Shown here one piece after another: positions 26,218 through 33,566 of a DNA stretch of 52,477 bases. The notes under the pieces were generated by a model that had not been told where the DNA came from, did no database searches, and saw only the letters and a list, made by a program, of their open reading frames with translations. The translations under genes were made by a program, and so were the position numbers. Origin of the DNA: Akkermansia muciniphila (GTDB lineage Bacteria; Verrucomicrobiota; Verrucomicrobiia; Opitutales; UBA953); assembly GCA_943331445.1 (NCBI GenBank), contig CALQLO010000014.1:1-52477 (forward strand), given 5' to 3'. Numbering within the stretch: position 1 is the stretch's first letter; each line of letters opens with the position of its first letter.

Positions 26218-27353
26218 GATTGCAGGGCGACCGGGCGGTCGTAAGAAGGATCCCAGTCTTTCCAGATGGGTTCATAGCCGGCGGTGCGGAGCATCGTGGC
26301 GAATTCTGCGGGAGGGCGGTCGTCTTCGATGGCGAATTGCTCGAGCGAGGCATCTTTGCCTTCAGCGTAGCCTCCCGGATTGGTGCGGGAGCCCGCGCTC
26401 ATCGCCGTGACACCGATGCGACTGGCGTGGTCGCGGAATTTACGGCTCTCGCGGGTGCTCAAAGTGAGTTCCACTTCGCTACTCAGCAGGCGGAAGGCGC
26501 AGATGGCCTGAACGAGGTCGCGGTCGGTCATCTCAACCTTTGGCTGCAATTCGCCCTCGTGCGGGCGGATGCGCGGGAAGGATACGCTGTAACGGCTTTG
26601 CCAGTGTTGGCGTTCCAGCCAGCGGAGGTGAAGCGCGGTGAAGAAGCATTCCGCCCGCCAATCCTCTAGGCCGAAGAGAGCACCGAGCCCGATTTTATGG
26701 ACGCCGGCAGCGCCCACGCGATCGGGAGCGTCCAAGCGATAATCGAAATCGGATTTACGGCCTTTCGGGTGGTGGACGTTATATGTTTCGCGGTGGTAGG
26801 TCTCTTGGTAGACGAGGACGGCGTTGAGGCCGTGGCGACGGAGCTCGATGTATTCCGCCGTCTCCATCGGTTGGACTTCCATCGACAGGGAGGAGAAGTG
26901 GGGCCGGAGTAGGTCGAGCGCTTCGACGAAGTAAGGCACCGCCACTTTATTGGATTCGCCGGTCAGCAGAAGCAGATGATCAAACCCTTGTTTCTTCAGG
27001 GCCCCCGCCTCGCGGAGAATTTCTGCAGGGTTAAGCGTCCGGCGGGCGACTTTATTGCCAGCGGAGAAGCCGCAGTAGGTGCAGATGTTCTGACACTCGT
27101 TGGAGAGGTAGGCAGGTGCGAATAATTGCATCGTGCGGCCGAAACGCCGGACGGTACGTTCATGGCTTAACTGCGCCATGCGTTCGAGGTGCGGGGCGGC
27201 CGCCGGCGAGATGAGTGCCTTGAAGTCTTCGAGGTCGGCCGTATCGGCTTCGGCTCGGGTAAGGGCGCGGAGCACGTCTGCCGACGTCTTCGCCTGGACG
27301 GAGGCAAGGACCTCGGCCCAAGGATGGGCGGCGTGGACGGCGGCAAAGGACAT
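26214..27353 (-). CDS. thiH: 2-iminoacetate synthase (tyrosine lyase of thiazole synthesis)
   Basis: 379 residues from the ATG at 27353; a TTG at 27374 is also open. The radical-SAM cluster ligands are Cys87, Cys91 and Cys94 in CQNICTYCGF (C-x3-C-x2-C). MEVQPMETAEY and VYQETYHRETYNVHHPKGRK are typical ThiH segments, as is SAGSRTNPGGY near the C-terminus. The enzyme splits tyrosine into p-cresol and 2-iminoacetate for the thiazole ring of thiamine. No other thi gene and no TPP riboswitch is visible nearby. It follows gcvT and gcvH and is coupled to rsmE. Confidence 0.93.
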   Translation of the reverse strand: MSFAAVHAAHPWAEVLASVQAKTSADVLRALTRAEADTADLEDFKALISPAAAPHLERMAQLSHERTVRRFGRTMQLFAPAYLSNECQNICTYCGFSAGNKVARRTLNPAEILREAGALKKQGFDHLLLLTGESNKVAVPYFVEALDLLRPHFSSLSMEVQPMETAEYIELRRHGLNAVLVYQETYHRETYNVHHPKGRKSDFDYRLDAPDRVGAAGVHKIGLGALFGLEDWRAECFFTALHLRWLERQHWQSRYSVSFPRIRPHEGELQPKVEMTDRDLVQAICAFRLLSSEVELTLSTRESRKFRDHASRIGVTAMSAGSRTNPGGYAEGKDASLEQFAIEDDRPPAEFATMLRTAGYEPIWKDWDPSYDRPVALQS

Positions 27354-27414
27354 CGGCCCAACTATGTAGGCCAAAGTCCCGCGAGGGCAAGGGTTCGCGG
27401 CGCCCGCGGCGCCC

Positions 27415-27795
27415 TTAGAGGATGGCGGAATAGCCAGCCGCGTCGAGCAGGCCAGCGAGCTCGGCCGGATTCTTGACCTTCACCTTAATCATCCAGGCGC
27501 TGCCGTAAGGCTCGCGATTCACGAGGTCCGGCGAATTATTCAAGTCGGCGTTGGCGGCGAGGATTTCAACCGAGACCGGGCTGTAGAGGTCGGAAGCGGC
27601 TTTGACGGACTCCACGGTGCCGAAGACGTCGCCATGGTTGAAGGTGGCGCCCACCTTCGGGAGGTCGACAAAAGTTACGTCGCCGAGTGCGGCTTGGGCG
27701 TGGTCGGTGATGCCAATGGTGGCCGTGCCGTCCGCCGCGACCTTGATCCATTCATGGTCCTTAGTGTAAAGAAGGTCGGCGGGCACGTTGCTCAT
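27415..27795 (-). CDS. gcvH: glycine cleavage system H protein
   Basis: A 126-residue lipoyl carrier. The lipoylated Lys65 is in GTVESVKAASDLYSPVS, and HEWIKVAADGTATIGITDHA is the standard N-terminal part. It shuttles the aminomethyl group between the P, T and L proteins of glycine cleavage. It lies 38 bases after gcvT and 61 bases before thiH on the same strand. gcvP is not in this window. Confidence 0.97.
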   Translation of the reverse strand: MSNVPADLLYTKDHEWIKVAADGTATIGITDHAQAALGDVTFVDLPKVGATFNHGDVFGTVESVKAASDLYSPVSVEILAANADLNNSPDLVNREPYGSAWMIKVKVKNPAELAGLLDAAGYSAIL

Positions 27796-27833
27796 GGCTT
27801 CTGGGTAAAGTGGATGGGGATTATTTCAACCCT

Positions 27834-28925
27834 TCACTTCACGAAAGCCTCGTTGGCGACTCTCAGCGGGATGCGGTTGCCGCGAATATCGACGGTCAGC
27901 TCGGTAGAGTGGGCGTGGCCGGCCGCGATCAGAGCGGTGCCGATAGGCTTATTAATGACTGGGGAGAGTGTGCCAGAAAGCACTTCACCCACGGCGGTTT
28001 CGCCGGCGAAAACCACGGCGCCTTGGCGGGCGATGCGGCGGTCATCGAGGGAGAAAAGGACGACGGAGGAGGACGGGCCACCTTCCACCTGGCGACGGAG
28101 GGCTTCCCGCCCAACAAATTCCGGCTTCGCAAATTTTACCGTCCAGGCCAGGCCGGCTTGGATCGGCGAGATGCGCTCGGAGATTTCATGTCCGTAGAGC
28201 GGGTAGTTTGCTTCCAGTCGAAGCGAGTCACGGGCGCCCAGCCCGGCGGGGACGAGCCCGTGGGGCTTGCCGGCGGCGAGGAGGGCGCGCGCGACTTTGT
28301 CGGCGGAGGCCGCCGGGAGGTAGACTTCGAATCCAGGTGAACCCGTGTAGCCGGTGCGGGAGATGATGCAGCCAGCTTCGCCCGCGACTTCGCCGACCAA
28401 GAAGCCGAAGCGCTTGATCGTCGCAAGCGGGGCGGCGGTGATTTCGGAGAGGATTTTTTCGGCGACCGGACCTTGGATCGCGAGCTGGGCCCAGGCCGCG
28501 CATTCATCGATGACTTCCACTTGGGCTGTACCGATGAGCGAGCGCATCCAGGCGATATCTTTCGGGGCGTTGGAGGCGTTGAGGCAGATGAGGAACTCCG
28601 ACTCGCCGAGGCGGTAGACAATTAAGTCGTCGACGCAGCCGCCGTCAGGCTGGCACATCACCGTGTAGCGCGCCATCCCGATGCGGATGGTGGACATCTC
28701 ATTGGTCATGATGCGATCGAGGAAGGCAGCGGCATCGCGGCCGCGGACGCGGGCTTCTCCCATGTGGGAGACGTCAAATAGGCCGGCTGTTTTGCGCACG
28801 GCCATATGCTCTTCAATGATGCCCGTGTATTGGACGGGCATTTCCCAACCGGCGAAGGGGACGATGCGCCCGCCGAGTTCGACGTGGAGTGCGAAGAGAG
28901 GAGTGCGGGCGAGCGTTTCCGACAT
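27834..28925 (-). CDS. gcvT: glycine cleavage system aminomethyltransferase (T protein)
   Basis: A 363-residue tetrahydrofolate-dependent aminomethyltransferase. FAGWEMPVQYTGIIEEH and GLFDVSHMGEARV are the hallmark N-terminal blocks. LAIQGP, ISRTGYTGSPGFEVYLP, GLGARDSLRLEANYPLYGHE and NEAFVK at the extreme C-terminus also match. It transfers the methylene group from lipoylated GcvH to tetrahydrofolate. It is the first gene of the gcvT-gcvH-thiH-rsmE run. Only about 40 bases separate it from the terminator of the upstream lipoprotein gene, so any promoter is short; no glycine riboswitch fits there. Confidence 0.96.
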   Translation of the reverse strand: MSETLARTPLFALHVELGGRIVPFAGWEMPVQYTGIIEEHMAVRKTAGLFDVSHMGEARVRGRDAAAFLDRIMTNEMSTIRIGMARYTVMCQPDGGCVDDLIVYRLGESEFLICLNASNAPKDIAWMRSLIGTAQVEVIDECAAWAQLAIQGPVAEKILSEITAAPLATIKRFGFLVGEVAGEAGCIISRTGYTGSPGFEVYLPAASADKVARALLAAGKPHGLVPAGLGARDSLRLEANYPLYGHEISERISPIQAGLAWTVKFAKPEFVGREALRRQVEGGPSSSVVLFSLDDRRIARQGAVVFAGETAVGEVLSGTLSPVINKPIGTALIAAGHAHSTELTVDIRGNRIPLRVANEAFVK

Positions 28926-28963
28926 AGGGCTAACAAGGTGCGTCCCCCGGCGTTGCTTCCAAC

Positions 28964-28990
28964 AAAAAAGCCCGACCTTTCGGTCGGGCT
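28964..28990 (-). terminator. intrinsic terminator of the PEGA lipoprotein gene
   Basis: AGCCCGACC (28969-28977) pairs with GGTCGGGCT (28982-28990) over a four-base loop. On the minus strand the 9-bp stem is followed by a run of six T. It lies 28 bases after the stop of the lipoprotein gene and before gcvT, separating the two transcripts. Confidence 0.88.
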
Positions 28991-29017
28991 TTGGGGCGTC
29001 GACGTGACGTGATTAAA

Positions 29018-30919
29018 TCAGAGCCCGAGCTCCTTGCGGAGGGCGGCGAGCTGTTCCTTATACTGGTCCTCGGTGATGGCCTTGGAGCGCAGGCGGCTTT
29101 CCAGCAGGGCGTAGCGGGCGTTGAATTCGGAGTAGGCGAGCTTATCGGCCTTAGCCTTGGCTTCCGCGGCGACTTTGGTGGCTTCGGCGATCTTGGCTTC
29201 GCCGTCGAGACGGGCATCGGCCAGGGCCTTTTCGGCGGCCTTGGTGGTTTCGGCGAGCTTGGCATCGGCCGCTTCCTTGGTGGTAGCGAGGAGCTTATCA
29301 CTTTCAGCCTTAGCGTTCGCGGCAGCCTGGGTGACTTCGGCGAGTTTCGCTTCGCCGGCTTCCTTGGCGGCGGCGACGAGCTTATCGCTCTCGGCCTTAG
29401 CGTTGGCGAGGGCCTTGGTGGTTTCGGCGAACTTGGCTTCGCCGGCTTCCTTGGCGGCGGCGACAAGCTTGTCGCTGGTGGCCTTTACATCGGCGATTTT
29501 GCTTTCGGCATCCAGACGAGCATCGGCGAGGGCCTTCTCGGCTTCAGCCTTCTGCTGGGCGGCAACCTTGCGGGCGCTTTCGGTGGCCTTGGTGGCTTCG
29601 GCGAGCTTGGCGTCAGCGTCGCGGAGGGCATTGGCGACGGCCTTCTCGGCAGCCTTGTCGGCGTTAGCGAGTTTATCCTGGAGGGCGGAGAGTTGATTCT
29701 TCGCGTCGCCGAGGGCTTTTTCCGCGGCGTCTGCGGCGGTCTTGGAATTGTCAGCCTTAGCCTGGGCGAGCTGCTTGTTGAGGTCGGTAACGAGCTTGAA
29801 GTTTTCTTCGCGCGCGTTGGCCAGGGCGGCAGCGTTGGCCGCCTTGAGTGCTTCGCGTTCTTCGTTGGCCTTGCCCACGGCAGCCTTCTGCTCTTCGAGG
29901 GCTTTCTGGATGTCAGCCAAGCTCTTGGCAGCTTCGGACTTCGCTGCCTTCACCCCAGCTTCGGTGGCGCGTGAGAGTTCGTCAGCGCGGGCGTTGAGGG
30001 CTTGAATCGCCTGGCGGGAATTAGCACTGGCTTCGTCCAAGGCCTTGGTTTCGGCGGCGTAAGAGGCTTCGAGTTTGGCAATGCGTTCTTCAAGCGACAG
30101 GAGGCCGGAGTTCTTGAGGGCAGCGGCCGTTAGGGCGGTGCGAGCACCAGCCAGCTTGGCGTCGGCGTCGGCGAGGTTCTTGGCCACCGCGGCCTTCTCG
30201 GCGTTTAACTTAGCTTCAGCCGCAGGATTCGGCTGCGATTCAAGGGCGAGGCGGCGGGATTCGATGCTGCGCAGCGAGCCTTCGGCTTTCGTGCGGCTGG
30301 CTTCAGCCGCAGACGTGGCTTCCTTGAGGGCGAGCTCGGCTTCGACGGCTTTGGCTTGGGCGGCGGCATCCGTTGAGGCGGCGGCTTTGGCGGCGGCGAT
30401 GGCCTTCGAAATTTCAGCCAGCTTCACTTTATTGGCGGCTTCACGGGTAGCCAGCGAGGCCTTGATCTTGGCGGCGGCTTGCTTGGCTTCGGCAATATCG
30501 GCGCGGGCGGCAGCTTGCGCTTCGGTTTCATCGCCCACGACTTTCTTGGCGAGGTGCTTGAAGTCCGGCACATCAATTTCCGGGACGACGACGTCGCCAC
30601 TTTGGGGGACGGCGGTGAGGTTGACCTTAATGGTGCTAGGGAAGCCGTACTCGATGCCTTCGCTGGTGGTGATCAGGCGGGGCTTAAGGGTGGTGCTTTC
30701 GGCGGTGTAGCCGCCCTTGCCGATCTGGAGCTCGTAATTCTTGGTGCGGTCCAGTTGCAGTGTGGCGGGCGTGCGGCCAACCGTTTCGCCGTTAAGGCGG
30801 ATGGCGGCACTGGTCGGGCTGGACTGTACGGTGATGGTGTCCATCAACGAGGAGTCGACGCTTGTGGTGCATCCGGAGATACCGGCACAAAGGACAAGAA
30901 GGGAAACGGGGATACGCAT
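29018..30919 (-). CDS. PEGA-domain lipoprotein with long alanine-rich coiled coil and SHOCT-like C-terminus
   Basis: A 633-residue protein. A lipoprotein signal ends in ISGC (Cys17), so the mature protein should be membrane-anchored in the periplasm or outer membrane. Residues ~27-105 resemble a PEGA domain: ITVQSSPTSAAIRLNGETVG, then TPATLQL. From ~120 to ~600 it is rich in Ala, Lys and Glu with continuous coiled-coil character. Residues 480-566 hold three 29-residue repeats containing AESDKLVAAAKEAGEAKLAE or close variants. The end (YALLESRLRSKAITEDQYKE) looks like a SHOCT oligomerisation motif. The function is unknown; a structural or envelope-spanning role is inferred. It has its own terminator. 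Confidence 0.82.
   Translation of the reverse strand: MRIPVSLLVLCAGISGCTTSVDSSLMDTITVQSSPTSAAIRLNGETVGRTPATLQLDRTKNYELQIGKGGYTAESTTLKPRLITTSEGIEYGFPSTIKVNLTAVPQSGDVVVPEIDVPDFKHLAKKVVGDETEAQAAARADIAEAKQAAAKIKASLATREAANKVKLAEISKAIAAAKAAASTDAAAQAKAVEAELALKEATSAAEASRTKAEGSLRSIESRRLALESQPNPAAEAKLNAEKAAVAKNLADADAKLAGARTALTAAALKNSGLLSLEERIAKLEASYAAETKALDEASANSRQAIQALNARADELSRATEAGVKAAKSEAAKSLADIQKALEEQKAAVGKANEEREALKAANAAALANAREENFKLVTDLNKQLAQAKADNSKTAADAAEKALGDAKNQLSALQDKLANADKAAEKAVANALRDADAKLAEATKATESARKVAAQQKAEAEKALADARLDAESKIADVKATSDKLVAAAKEAGEAKFAETTKALANAKAESDKLVAAAKEAGEAKLAEVTQAAANAKAESDKLLATTKEAADAKLAETTKAAEKALADARLDGEAKIAEATKVAAEAKAKADKLAYSEFNARYALLESRLRSKAITEDQYKEQLAALRKELGL
29222..29482 (-). 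repeat. three tandem 87-base coding repeats
   Basis: Within the PEGA lipoprotein gene, codons 480-566 form three 29-codon units. The nucleotide sequence is also similar between units, notably the stretch encoding SDKLVAAAKEAGEAK. This indicates recent internal duplication and a site where copy number could change by slippage or recombination. Confidence 0.75.
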
Positions 30920-30996
30920 AGTTTCGGGGCTTGGGGTGGTTGAATTCCGTTCAAAACCAATCTAGTTTCAACCCCTAAACACAATCGTTCCGAGGG

Positions 30997-31025
30997 TTGA
31001 CAGGCCTCCGCTGTGAACAACTCTG
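30997..31025 (+). promoter_or_regulatory. candidate promoter for tRNA-Thr
   Basis: A perfect -35 hexamer TTGACA at 30997-31002 lies about 40 bases before the tRNA. A weak -10 (AACTCT or ACTCTG) occurs 16-17 bases later. Transcription would start about 10 bases before the mature tRNA. The -10 match is poor. Confidence 0.4.
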
Positions 31026-31040
31026 TGAATGGGGGAGTTG

Positions 31041-31116
31041 GCCAGCATAGCTCAGTTGGTAGAGCAGCCGCCTTGTAAGCGGCAGGTCGTCGGTTCAAGT
31101 CCGACTGCTGGCTCCA
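31041..31116 (+). tRNA. tRNA-Thr (anticodon UGU)
   Basis: A 76-base cloverleaf with an encoded CCA end (31114-31116). The acceptor stem GCCAGCA pairs with TGCTGGC, the anticodon loop CTTGTAA gives UGU, and the T-arm contains GGTTCAAGTCC. UGU reads ACA and, by wobble, other threonine codons. A UUCG-capped hairpin (31140-31157) between this gene and folP may help end transcription from either side, although it has no T-run. Confidence 0.97.
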
Positions 31117-31160
31117 TCCCCCACCCATTTAGGCGGTTTAAGGGGCTTCGGCTCCTTGGT

Positions 31161-32009
31161 TCAGCCGTCCGTCCCGTGTCGCAAGGCATCGGCTGCGACC
31201 AGGAATGGGCGCAGTTCGGCGACATCGTGGGTTCGTACCATCGAACAACCTTGGGCTACGCCCCAGACCGCGGTGGCGATGCCGGCCGGTAATCTTTTCA
31301 ACGGGTCCGCCTCTTTCATCATCAGGCCTAAGGTGGACTTGCGGCTGGTGCCGAGCAGAACCGGGAAGCCTAAGGCGGCGATCAGCTCGAGGTTGCGAAC
31401 GAGCATGATATTTTGGGCCGGTGTTTTGCCGAAACCGAATCCTGGATCGGTCCATAATTGTTCCGCCGGCACGCCGGCGTCCAGCGAGACACGGATTGAC
31501 CCTCGTAGGTCTGCCAGAACTTCTGGCCAGAAATCCTGATAGGAGGGCGTCGGCCGGCGGTGCATCAAGATGAGCGGGCAGTGGAGGCGGGCGCAGGCCG
31601 AAGCCATTGGAGACCCTTTGGAATCAGCCTCAAACCGACCACCTTCGACATCATTGACGATGTCCGCACCCACTTCGATGCCCGCTTGGGCGACGGAGGC
31701 TTTATAGGTATCGATCGAAATCGGCAGCGCAGGGAATTGCCGACGCAGCGCTTTGATTACAGGAAGGAGTCGGGCGAGCTCGGTGCGCGCATCCACCGGG
31801 CTGGCGCCGGGGCGGGTCGATTCCGCTCCGAGATCGAGGATGTCGGCCCCTTCTTTAACGAGTATTTCAGCACGGCGGACGGCGCTCTCAACATCCGCCA
31901 CCTGGCCTCCATCGGAGAAGGAGTCGGGGGTCAGATTCATGATGCCCATGATCAGCGTACGCTTTCTCCAATCGGGAAGGGGGGTGCCGTGTGGGCTACG
32001 CCAAGACAT
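31161..32009 (-). CDS. folP: dihydropteroate synthase
   Basis: A 282-residue TIM-barrel enzyme. MGIMNLTPDSFSDGGQ (21-36) is the first signature, and DILDLGAESTRPGASPV the second. PISIDTYKASVAQAG, DIVNDVEGG and DPGFGFGKTPAQN follow in order. It condenses p-aminobenzoate with the pterin diphosphate, the step before FolC. The start is ACCATG without a Shine-Dalgarno motif. It points away from the cox operon and towards the tRNA. Confidence 0.95.
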   Translation of the reverse strand: MSWRSPHGTPLPDWRKRTLIMGIMNLTPDSFSDGGQVADVESAVRRAEILVKEGADILDLGAESTRPGASPVDARTELARLLPVIKALRRQFPALPISIDTYKASVAQAGIEVGADIVNDVEGGRFEADSKGSPMASACARLHCPLILMHRRPTPSYQDFWPEVLADLRGSIRVSLDAGVPAEQLWTDPGFGFGKTPAQNIMLVRNLELIAALGFPVLLGTSRKSTLGLMMKEADPLKRLPAGIATAVWGVAQGCSMVRTHDVAELRPFLVAADALRHGTDG

Positions 32010-32263
32010 GGTTCAGGGGGTTAAAGCACCCACCCATGGGTGCAAGACCCAAGGGCCTAAACGGGGATAGAAGAGGGGCGAGGTGCCCAGTATTAGCCGA
32101 TATGATGCGACAATATATGTGTAAGCATATGTTAATCAATAGTTTATATAATTAATTCCAACCCTATGTTCATGGGGGATCCCGGCCACACGAATTAGGC
32201 CAGCGGGGGGCTTGCAAATTACAGGGTTTTTACGGATTTTGCGGCGTCCGAAACTCATCCTTT
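32010..32263. promoter_or_regulatory. divergent folP/ctaC upstream region with an AT-rich core
   Basis: 254 bases without a gene. Bases ~32098-32160 are strikingly AT-rich for this genome and contain repeated CATATG/ATATATG words and a perfect -10-like TATAAT at 32147-32152. No good -35 box lies at the right distance. This is the likely promoter and control region of the oxidase operon, implying a leader of about 100 bases. No known operator was recognised. Confidence 0.45.
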
Positions 32264-33544
32264 ATGTTTTCTCGCTTCTTCAGTCGGGTCGGTCTGCTGG
32301 CCGCCCCCTTCCTCGCCCTGATCATGGCGGGTTGTTCCAAGGCCGACATGACCGTCCGCCAATCTACTTTGGATCCCAAAGGCCCGGTGGCCAAGGTTCA
32401 GTATGATGTTTTCATGGACACCGTCTGGCTGGTCGTCGTCCTCTTCATTCTCGTTGGCGGGCTCCTGGTTTATGCGGTCATCAAATTCCGGGCCCGTCCG
32501 GGTGATGAGGATGCCCCGCGCATCGAAGAAGGTCACGGCAACCCGCTCGTCGAAATCGGCCTAATCACCGCCTCCATTGGCGCACTGGTGATCATTGCGA
32601 TTCCGACGCTTAGCGCGATCTGGTACGATGATGATGTACCGGCTGAATCTGTCCCGACGTCCAAGCTCTCCGCTTGGTACCCCCGCCTCGAAGGTGCGAA
32701 GGAGAATTACGCCAAGGTCGTCGAGGAGCAGGTTCTGGAAATCGACGTCATCGGCAAGCAGTGGTGGTTCCGCTTCGAGTATCCGCAGCTCGGACTCACG
32801 AACGACGCTAAGCGTTCCGTGCCGAATGAGTTCGTTATCCCAAAGGGCAAGGCAGTCCGTATCAACCTTCGCTCCGAGGACGTCATTCACTCTTTCTGGA
32901 TTCCGAAGCTCGCTGGCAAGGTCGACCTCATGCCTGGCCGTAAGAACCATATGTGGATTCAGGGCGATGAAGTCGGCCATTACTACGGCCAGTGTGCCGA
33001 GTTCTGCGGCGACTCCCATGCCTACATGCTCTTCCGCGTCGAAGTCGTCGAGCCCGCTGAGTTTGCGAAGTGGGTGCAGAAGCAGAAGACCGACGCCGGC
33101 GAGGTCGTCGCAGGAACCAAGGCCGAGAAGGGCAAGGCGCTCTTTGCCGCCAAGACTTGCGTGATGTGTCACAATATCAGCGGACACTACGGTGCGGGCG
33201 CGTTTGCTCCCGACCTCACCCACGTCGCTTCGCGCAAGTCGCTCGCGGGCGCTTGGCTCGATAACCGTGACCCTAAGGCTCAGCTTGCCAAGGAGCAGCA
33301 GACCCAGAACACCGAATCATCCGTCGAAGTAGACAAGGCGGTGCTCAAGGCCAATCTCATCAAGTGGATCGGCTCCTCGGGCGTCGCCACCGGCGCTGAT
33401 GGCAAGCCGACCAAGGACGTCAAGCCCGGCAACCGGATGCACTTCTACAAGATGTTCAACGTCGCTGGTCTTACCGAGACCCAGCAGAAGTTCACCGCCG
33501 ACGAGCTGGACTGCCTGGCCGAATACCTCCTCACGCTGAAATAA
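32264..33544 (+). CDS. ctaC: cytochrome c oxidase subunit II with fused cytochrome c domain
   Basis: A 426-residue protein. A lipoprotein signal ends at Cys24 (LIMAGC). Two membrane helices lie at about 52-72 and 98-118. The cupredoxin domain supplies the binuclear copper ligands His209, Cys244, Cys248, His252 and Met255 in QCAEFCGDSHAYM. A C-terminal cytochrome c domain binds haem through Cys299, Cys302 and His303 (CVMCH), with Met392 a candidate sixth ligand. The subunit accepts electrons and passes them to subunit I. The haem domain is longer than usual because of an insertion around 330-385. First gene of the operon. Confidence 0.95.
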   Translation: MFSRFFSRVGLLAAPFLALIMAGCSKADMTVRQSTLDPKGPVAKVQYDVFMDTVWLVVVLFILVGGLLVYAVIKFRARPGDEDAPRIEEGHGNPLVEIGLITASIGALVIIAIPTLSAIWYDDDVPAESVPTSKLSAWYPRLEGAKENYAKVVEEQVLEIDVIGKQWWFRFEYPQLGLTNDAKRSVPNEFVIPKGKAVRINLRSEDVIHSFWIPKLAGKVDLMPGRKNHMWIQGDEVGHYYGQCAEFCGDSHAYMLFRVEVVEPAEFAKWVQKQKTDAGEVVAGTKAEKGKALFAAKTCVMCHNISGHYGAGAFAPDLTHVASRKSLAGAWLDNRDPKAQLAKEQQTQNTESSVEVDKAVLKANLIKWIGSSGVATGADGKPTKDVKPGNRMHFYKMFNVAGLTETQQKFTADELDCLAEYLLTLK

Positions 33545-33566
33545 ACCTTTCGAACCTTTCATTCCA

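Noticed and set aside
27354-27414. TPP riboswitch before thiH
   Set aside because: Only 61 bases separate gcvH and thiH, too short for the element, and no conserved THI-box sequence is seen.
28926-28963. Glycine riboswitch before gcvT
   Set aside because: Under 40 bases are available between the terminator and the start; no aptamer could fit.
28991-29974. A 327-codon plus-strand frame with Gly/Leu/Phe-rich repeats, resembling a membrane or beta-helix protein
   Set aside because: It is the reverse complement of the Ala/Lys-rich coiled-coil repeats of the lipoprotein gene; the apparent repeats are a by-product.
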